DNA of 64,000 bases. Source: Zygnema cylindricum (lineage: Eukaryota > Streptophyta > Zygnematophyceae > Zygnematales > Zygnemataceae). The notes under the pieces were generated by a model. That model worked only from the letters and a program-made list of their open reading frames with translations. It did no database searches and was not told the origin of the DNA. The stretch is taken from NCBI GenBank assembly GCA_037447655.1, contig JBBHKE010002725.1, forward strand, positions 230,268-294,267. Reading direction: 5' to 3'. How positions within the stretch are numbered: position 1 is the stretch's first letter; each line of letters begins with the position of its first letter. This document shows positions 57,487 through 64,000 of the stretch, piece after piece. The position numbers and the translations under genes were made by a program.

Positions 57487-58262
57487 TAGGGTGCGTCTCT
57501 GTGTGCTTAAGTAAGGGTTTTTTTCTGTCGTTTTCCTGTAAAACTTAGAGCCGTACCGCGTAAGTTTCAACCGTACAATAAAATAGAAAAAAAGAGAAGT
57601 ACATTTTGCGTCATCATCGAATTTAAAATGTACTACATCTTGTCGTCTTGTGTTCTTCGACCCACTTCGACGACAAAAAACGTCATCTTCAACCTTATCT
57701 TTAAAATACAGGGCCGATGTGTTTTAAAATTAGGGATTTTCTATAAACAAATAGGAACACGTATTTGCACGTGTAATGTTTTGTTCAAAAAATTCAAACG
57801 ATTTCAAGCGACGTGGAAGTGTACACGATTCGCAATGTTTTGTCCGTCGACAAAGAGAAGTACACAGTTTGTTTTGTTTTGTCCGTTTCCATCCGGTACG
57901 GGATTTTTTTTTGCAGGGTCTCAACGTTCCGATGCCATTTCACGTCGAGCCGACAATAGACGCAAAGTCAAAACGCATCTTCTTCAACCGTGAAACGGCA
58001 CAGGCTGGACCGCTGGAGGGCGGTAGGTCTACAATGTCACGAAAAGTCACGCGACGTCACATGCAGTTACGTAAAATAACGTGCGTCATCACAGATTGTA
58101 GACGTTGACAGCCGTCACGGGCATTGTCGACGTTTACAATCGTCACGCCCTAAGTGACAATTTCGTTTGGTACACATAGGGACACCCGAAATCCGGGTCC
58201 GCCGGATCTGCGCTAAAAAACAAAAAAAATCTCTAAGTTTGAAGTACATAGAGACGCACCCT
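57487..58262. mobile_element. Inverted-end element with GGGTGCGTCTCT termini
   Basis: Left TTAGGGTGCGTCTCTGTGTG and right CATAGAGACGCACCCTTAGG are inverted, 775 bp apart. The interior contains the CGTTTACAATCGTCACGCCCTA block. It joins directly onto the next foldback. Confidence 0.6.
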
Positions 58263-59640
58263 TAGGGTGCCCATGTATTAAAGTATCGATTTTTTTCTGT
58301 CGGTTTCATATCAAATATCCAGTCTCCAAAAAGAAGTTCTTTTGCCATACTAACAAAATGCTTTTACCACCAATACAATGAAAGTCAACTCGTTACTTTG
58401 AATGTACTCTATTTTTGTCGTTTTCTGCATTCATTTTGGCGTTTTCCTCTTTTCGACCATCGGGCAAGCTAATACAGCTCATCAAAAAACGTTATCTGAA
58501 ATCACCTCACGAGGTGATTTTAGTTAAAGTATCACCCAAACACCGAATAAAAAATGTTCCACGCACGCGCCACACGAGTGGGAAGATTTTAGGACGAGGG
58601 AGAGTAACCCCTATTTTTATCCTTGTAGGGGTCTCCCGCATCCACTTTCATTCATGGGTCCTTGGCAGAAGTTGACGCAGTTATCGTCTCTCCCTTCTAC
58701 TTCTCACATTAAGACAGACTCCCTTAGGGGGTCTCCCCATGTAATCGATACTTTGAAGAAGTACTTTGGATTTTAGTGAAGATTCTCCGTACTACTTTGA
58801 AGAGCGTCCACATGTGCGAAAACGAAATCATAACTTTGAAATGTGACGGTTGGAGACGTAGGTACAACTAGTGACGGTTGAAGACGAATGTGAAACTTTC
58901 AACGATTGGTGACGTCTACAAAAACAGCCACGATTGTAGACGTCTAGTTTTTTATGACATTGTAGATGTTTAGGGTTTTGTGACATTGTGACGTCATGCT
59001 CACTTTTGACAACGTCGACGTCACTGATTCAAGTACTTTCCGCCATGGTTTCCTTATTTCAATTTTTCGCCTTTTCCCACCCAAATTGCCATAAAAAAAA
59101 TTGTCAAACAAATTATTTCTCAAATATATTTCACTTTATATCAAAATTGTCGTGTCTCGTTTTAAAAAGTGTGAAGTAAAGCGATAGTGTGAGAGGGAGA
59201 GGGGAGAGGCGTTGACGGCTCGTGAATGAAAGTGGAGGCCAAAGACCCCTACTAGTTTTTTCCGTACATGCGCGTGACAGGCAGGGATAAAAATAGCAAG
59301 TACTCTCCCTCGTCCTAAAATTTTACCACTCGTGTCGCGCGTGCGAGGATCGTTTGTCACACGTTGTATGGGTAATACTTTAACTATAATCACCTCGCGA
59401 GGTGATTTTGAACAAGTTTTTTGATGAGCTGGGTTCTCTTGCCCAGGGTCAGAAAGAGCGAGACGCCAAAATGAGTTAAAAGGCGACAAACATGGAGTAC
59501 ATTCAAAGTATCGAATTGACGTTCCTTGTACTGTGGTAGAGGTACTTTTTTCGTAAGGCTAAAGTTTTTATCGTTCTGTATTGAAATTTGGGGGAAAACG
59601 ACATAAAAAGCTCAATACTTTAATACATGGTGACATCCTT
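58262..59640. mobile_element. Foldback element with arms of about 430-450 bp
   Basis: Left arm from GGTGCCCATGTATTAAAGTA (58267) and right arm ending TACTTTAATACATGGTGACA (59615-59634) are inverted. They stay alignable inward through ACTTTGAATGTACTC, TCACCTCACGAGGTGATTTT versus its mirror at 59393-59413, TAGGACGAGGGAGAGTA and CACTTTCATTCA. The loop (about 58716-59184) holds the CGTCTACAACCGTC block in inverse order. Short open frames in the arms are mirror images. Confidence 0.8.
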
Positions 59641-61120
59641 GCATGTCCTTAAAGTTTCATGTCTCCATTTTTATGGTACCACGTAGGTTCAAGTTCGGTA
59701 TATTAAAAATCTCAAAGGTTTTAAAAACCGATCGTATTGTACATGAAATCTAAACTTTTGATCGCTAAAAAAATACGAGTATTATGTCAATGTATCATTA
59801 AAACCTCATTTTCTTCGCAAACACTCTATCGTTTTCAGAGCCCAGTTTAATTCGGCGTGAAACCACAAAGTTGAAGAGATAATAAAACAAGTGTGACAGG
59901 CTATCTTTCGGCAAAGACTTTTTGTTGGATTTTGCTCGATTCGCGTCCACCTTGTCAAAATGCACGTGGCTTTTGCGACGTGCAAATTTTTTGTGGTCGC
60001 GCGATTTTATATCGTGTAGGTGTACCGATTTTACGGCTCTGGTGATGGTGGACTCAACTCCCTAAAGAGGATACACCATAAAAATGGTGAATGAATTGAT
60101 TCCTGGATGAAAACCAAAACATAATCGGACGATCAATGTTTTTGCGCACAACCTTAGAGAATCAGAATCCTATCTCCTATAATGTTATATTTCTAAAACT
60201 CACCCAAAAACAAATAAAACAGCATGGTACAGTAAACTATAAATTTATGTAATATACCTCATTTTTCGTCTGATATAACTGCACCCTAAGTTTGAAAAAT
60301 TAGATGTGATTGACGGCGGTAGTTCAACATAACTATCACTGCACTGGTAAAAAATAAGATTTTGGGGTTCCATTAGGGGTTCTTAGTAACCTTTTATTTA
60401 ATGTCGTTGGTTCCATCGTGTCGCGTCAATAAACCACTTTTTATTTGCATGGCTCATTTTGGCTCGTACCATGTAGGCTAGTTTTAGGATTATGGAAACC
60501 TACAAAAAATCTCTAAAATCAAAGTGTGACCTTAATATTTTAAATTTGAAATTTTGATATCTGAACAAAAATATGTACTGGCGGACGAAACTTAAGATTT
60601 GTAATAGCGTACTCAAATGTAAGAATGGTTAGTGGATGGCAAAAGGAGCGTCAAAGAATATTCTCCGTCAAACATTTTCTCACAGCCTTCGGTGGACTTG
60701 CATCCACCTTGGAGCAAGTCACATGGCCTATACGACATGCAGGCATTTGATCACGCGTTTATCGTGGATATTTTTGCTCTTTTCCTCGTGGCACAATTTT
60801 ATACGTTCAATATATGGAAATTGTCCTCTTGAGGTCCCTTGCCACAAACTGAAAGGTTCCACCGATGTCATGCACGATCATATAAAGCAAAATAGTCGAC
60901 TGTCAATATCTACGACTATAACACTAGAGGATCAAATCAATCCTTCAGTAAAAATGTTTTCTCGACAATTTTTTCTTGTTTGTACGACACTGTACAAAAC
61001 TGTATGGCCTTCTGTAAACAACCCCATTTTTCCTCTAATGGAACTTCACCCTTATTTCCAGAAAACATGGTTAAACCATCAAGTACAAAGCATGTTTGAA
61101 ACGTAACATTGTTGACGACC
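59640..61120. repeat. Degenerate dispersed repeat units
   Basis: Two roughly 760-bp stretches (59640-60290 and 60400-61060) share ATGGTACCACGTAGG/GTACCATGTAGGCTAG, TCCACCTTG...CACGTGGC, CGACGTGCAAATT-like and an end CCTCATTTTTCGTCTGATATAACTGCACCCT. The same landmarks occur at 23.3-24.0 and 26.47 kb. The 156-residue open frame at 60636-61106 lies in one unit and is not called as a gene. Confidence 0.5.
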
Positions 61121-62490
61121 ATTAAAGGTTATAGATGATAATCCAACGCAAAACAAAACTAAAAAATTGAAACCGAAAGCTATCATCACTATACCAGCAA
61201 AAAACACCAAACAACCCATCGTTTTTATAGCTATAGCAGTACTTCGATCGCTACTTTTGGGTCAAAAATCATAAAATTGTGTTAATAATGCTAAGACAAA
61301 AGAGTACAATTGGCCACGTGTCCTTGCCCTAAACTACATTATGTATATTATAATGTCACACTACAGTAAGGTCAATGAATCTTTAACGTTAATAACGGTG
61401 GGCGACGTACTCCGTTGAGTAACTTTCTATCGTCATCCGTAAAACAAGATTGCCAAAGCAAAATGATTGAAATGACATAATTTCGGTTACAATAAATTGT
61501 ATATGAAAGTACAAAATCATTTCGTAAATTACAGGTAAGGTTTGTTACAAGTTTCGCCCGCCGTGTGGGAGATGTGGAGAGGTCTCCCACACAGCCAAAT
61601 AAGGCGTTATCCCCACACGTTGCAAGATATTGTCGGGTATCAAATTAGGCTTTCTATATTTAGGGTTTTTTTTTCTGTTTTTGTTTATAGTATATAAACA
61701 AAATCACAAATGATAAAAAACCTTAAACATATTTATACACCCGACGCGCCGTGTGGCGAAGCGCGTCGTAAAACGAAATGAAAGTGGGGCGACATGGACG
61801 CGTCGGCTTCCATCTCCTACATCCCCACAATTTGTCTATAGCGCGAAAATTGCAAGGTTTAGTACTATATTTTAGATGAACCGTCTGCATATTTCTTATG
61901 TTTTTAGGGTCCGTTCCCATGTAGCCGTAACTTAGTCTTGCCTCTGCGTTTTTTAGTGAAGATTTTCCGTATTACTTTTCCGAGTGTCCCTATGTTCGAA
62001 AACGAAATCGTTACATCGCGAATAGTAATTAGCTTTATTAACGCTAATTATGCCACTGCAAATTTCGACCCTAAAACATTAAATAGAGTAGAAAACTCGA
62101 AAAATTATTATTTAAACATTATTAAAGGTACTTTTGAATTTCGCGTTAACAACTCTGATATAGTGCCATTTTAGATAGTTTGGCGTACGGTCGGAGTCGG
62201 ACCGTGAAATATTGTACTTTATTAAGTAAAAAAGTACAAAAAATGATTTAATACATGGCGTTATCATGTAATTGCGTTTTCACAAACCGCCTAGTGCAAA
62301 CGTCACAATGACGCGGAAATGTACGTTTTGTCAGATTCTGTACATATACCTAATTTAATGTAGAGATATTCAGCGTGGATAACTTTTACGGGAAGAAAAC
62401 CCAAATTAGAGTTATTGATAAATTAGAGTATTTTTTTTTTTTGAGAAAGCGAGAAAACCCAAATTAGAGTTTAAAACACTAATTATTTCT
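61121..62490. other. Mixed repeat remnants
   Basis: 61904-62010 matches 58733-58830 (CCATGTA..CGATACTTTG-like, TTTTAGTGAAGATTTTCCGT, TCGAAAACGAAATCGTTAC). 62160-62400 resembles the interior of the MITE at 56651 (TGGCGTACGGTCG, AAATGATTTAATACATGGCG, GTACGTTTTGTCAGATTCTG). No gene. Confidence 0.45.
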
Positions 62491-62496
62491 TAACGC

Positions 62497-62683
62497 TACA
62501 CCTTGAATCGTTATTAGCGTAAAGAAAAAATTAGCGCCATTCATTCTAATTTAGTGCCAGGAGACGTGGCAGATTATGGTCCACGTCCTTAAATAGTGTA
62601 ATTTATACTATTTAAAGTATCAATGTCAAAATTTGGGGGTGTCGATATAGCGTACATAAGGCTAACAACGATTCACGGTGTAG
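62497..62683. mobile_element. Short MITE with family-A ends
   Basis: TACACCTTGAATCGTTATTAG at left and CTAACAACGATTCACGGTGTA at right; 187 bp, the shortest of the set. Confidence 0.65.
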
Positions 62684-62689
62684 TTACGA

Positions 62690-62990
62690 TTCACGGTTGT
62701 TACTTTAAAATGTGACGATTGTAGACGTGGGTACAATTTGTGACGGTTGTAGACGATTACAAAACTCGCGACAATTTTTGAAGTTTATAAAATAGTGACG
62801 GCTGTAGGCGTCTAGTTTTTTGTGACATTGTAGATGCTTAGGGTTTTGCCACGTGACGTCATGCTCTCTTTTGCTAACGTCGACGTCACTGATTCAAAAA
62901 CTTTCGGCCATGGCTTCCCGATTTCGTTTTTTCAGCTTTTCTCACTCGACTTGCCATGAAAATATGCTCAAAGGTGTTCAAAAGAATCAT
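62690..62990. repeat. CGTCTACAACCGTCAC-motif repeat block (inverse)
   Basis: It follows 58830-59080 closely: AAATGTGACGATTGTAGACG, GTGACGGTTGTAGACG, TGTGACATTGTAGATG, GACGTCATGCTC, AACGTCGACGTCACTGATTC and GCCATGGCTTCCCGATTTCG. Confidence 0.6.
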
Positions 62991-63047
62991 TTTCCAATTC
63001 TCTTTTAATTGCATATCAGTAGTGTAAAGACCGAATTACACTGCAGG

Positions 63048-63320
63048 TGATACAAGCTGCCATATACACAGTTCTTCCAGTATTAAAAGAAATGAAACAG
63101 CAAGCTGAAAAGTATTCTTATTTCTGTTTACCTTCTATTCAGAAGTTCTGATGGCTTTGAAGATTCTCAAAATTTTCCTCTCCTTTCTTAGTGTTGTGAA
63201 CAAGAAAAAAAATGTTTTTTTCTTTTTATAGCACCCTTTGAAACTGGACATTGTAAAAACAATCGGTAAGGCACACAAAAGCTTTGATGAGATTTTGGAA
63301 GTATGTACTAGAAAGGTATC
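63048..63320 (+). other. Two possible exons of an unidentified gene
   Basis: After ACTGCAG (63047) a frame reads VIQAAIYTVLPVLKEMKQQ. After TTTTTATAG (63230) a second frame reads HPLKLDIVKTIGKAHKSFDE and then ILE, followed by a possible donor GTATGT. Both look more protein-like than their surroundings, but I could not join them in phase or name a family. They may be exons of a gene continuing beyond the window, or chance. Confidence 0.2.
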
Positions 63321-64000
63321 AGAAGTTTAAATTTTATGGCCAAAATGATTAAATTCATGATTAAAATACTGAGTTGAAATGTTATTGGTGATTGTACTTG
63401 TCATTGCCAATTAAGCAACATTCGTACAATAGTTTTAAAAGGCCTCGATTGAACTTGGCCTAAATTTTTCCCATGCGCACATTCTTAAATTTTGGATGAA
63501 AGATACTTGAAATTTCACACTTCAAACTCAGCTGGTTTCACTTCATTTAAAGAAAATACATCACAGCGAAACTTAAGTCCACAGACCACAATGATAATTC
63601 AGTCCTTATAGCAACAAAATCATAGTCCTCAAGTAAAAGAAATTTAAAAAGGTTAGACGTGATGAATGCCACGTTTCAGGAAAGAAATTTGAAAAAGTAA
63701 CACGTAATGAATGCCGCATTTCAGTACCAAAAAAAAGAGGAAAGTAAGGCGTAATGAATGCCACATTTTTCCAGCTGGTTCTTTTCATTCAAATGAATTC
63801 CAACCATAGTTCCTAAGGAGGAGGATATCTCATTAATCTCCAAACTCTACATAAATCTTAGACAATTCGCAAGCCTTGAAATACGCCCTTTACAAAAAAT
63901 TGAAAAATTGTTTAAATGTTGATTTCCTAATAACTTTGAAAACGTAAACAAATTCCATTGAGATTTTAGGGATTTGGTCCAACAAACCCAAAAAAATTGT

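Noticed and set aside
60636-61106. 156-residue open frame as a gene
   Set aside because: It lies in a degenerate dispersed repeat, overlaps repeat landmarks shared with 59.9-60.3 kb, and has no recognisable domain.

Overview
The window looks like nuclear DNA of a member of the green lineage (land plant or streptophyte-type alga) with a repeat-rich genome. The evidence is two multi-exon, GT-AG-spliced genes with plant-type products, and Copia retrotransposons primed by the plant-typical initiator-Met tRNA (TGGTATCAGAGC). The species cannot be named from the sequence. There are no prokaryotic features, CRISPR arrays or rRNA genes.

Layout. 1-9 kb: the 3' part of a PRP19 (U-box/WD40 splicing factor, MAC3-like) gene, 14 exons on the + strand; its U-box exons lie before base 1. 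9-12 kb: intergenic, with two old MITEs, a CT microsatellite and a 10-base assembly gap. 12.4-20.8 kb: two decayed Ty1/copia copies in tandem on the - strand sharing one LTR, the first cut at its RNase H end by an unrelated LTR. 20.8-28.5 kb: a mosaic of nested MITEs, including a hAT-type MITE with a C29G23 core and a 2.6-kb-spaced recent duplication. 29.7-36.9 kb: a decayed DDE_1 (pogo/Tc1-like) transposon whose first coding exon is split by a solo LTR, with a second acidic-protein reading frame sitting in a 2.6-kb intron. 37-38.3 kb: MITEs. 38.7-42.8 kb: a complete six-exon two-pore K+ channel gene (TPK, 347 aa, two EF-hands). 42.8-63 kb: no convincing gene; foldback elements, purine satellites and more MITEs. 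63.0-63.4 kb: two possible exons of an unidentified gene leaving the window.

The two host genes are functionally unrelated (spliceosome-associated ubiquitin ligase; Ca2+-regulated, probably vacuolar, K+ channel). The most notable material is mobile: (i) a roughly 1-kb LTR family in which both copies carry a tRNA-derived (Pol III box A/B) segment in antisense at the same place; (ii) the insertion of one of these LTRs exactly inside a transposase exon with a 5-bp TTAGT duplication; (iii) a large set of MITEs of 190-600 bp sharing one terminus (CACCGTGAATCGCTATTAG) beside TA dinucleotides; (iv) several foldbacks with arms of about 300-450 bp. All exon joins were derived by eye from conserved protein matches and phase agreement, not by alignment software.
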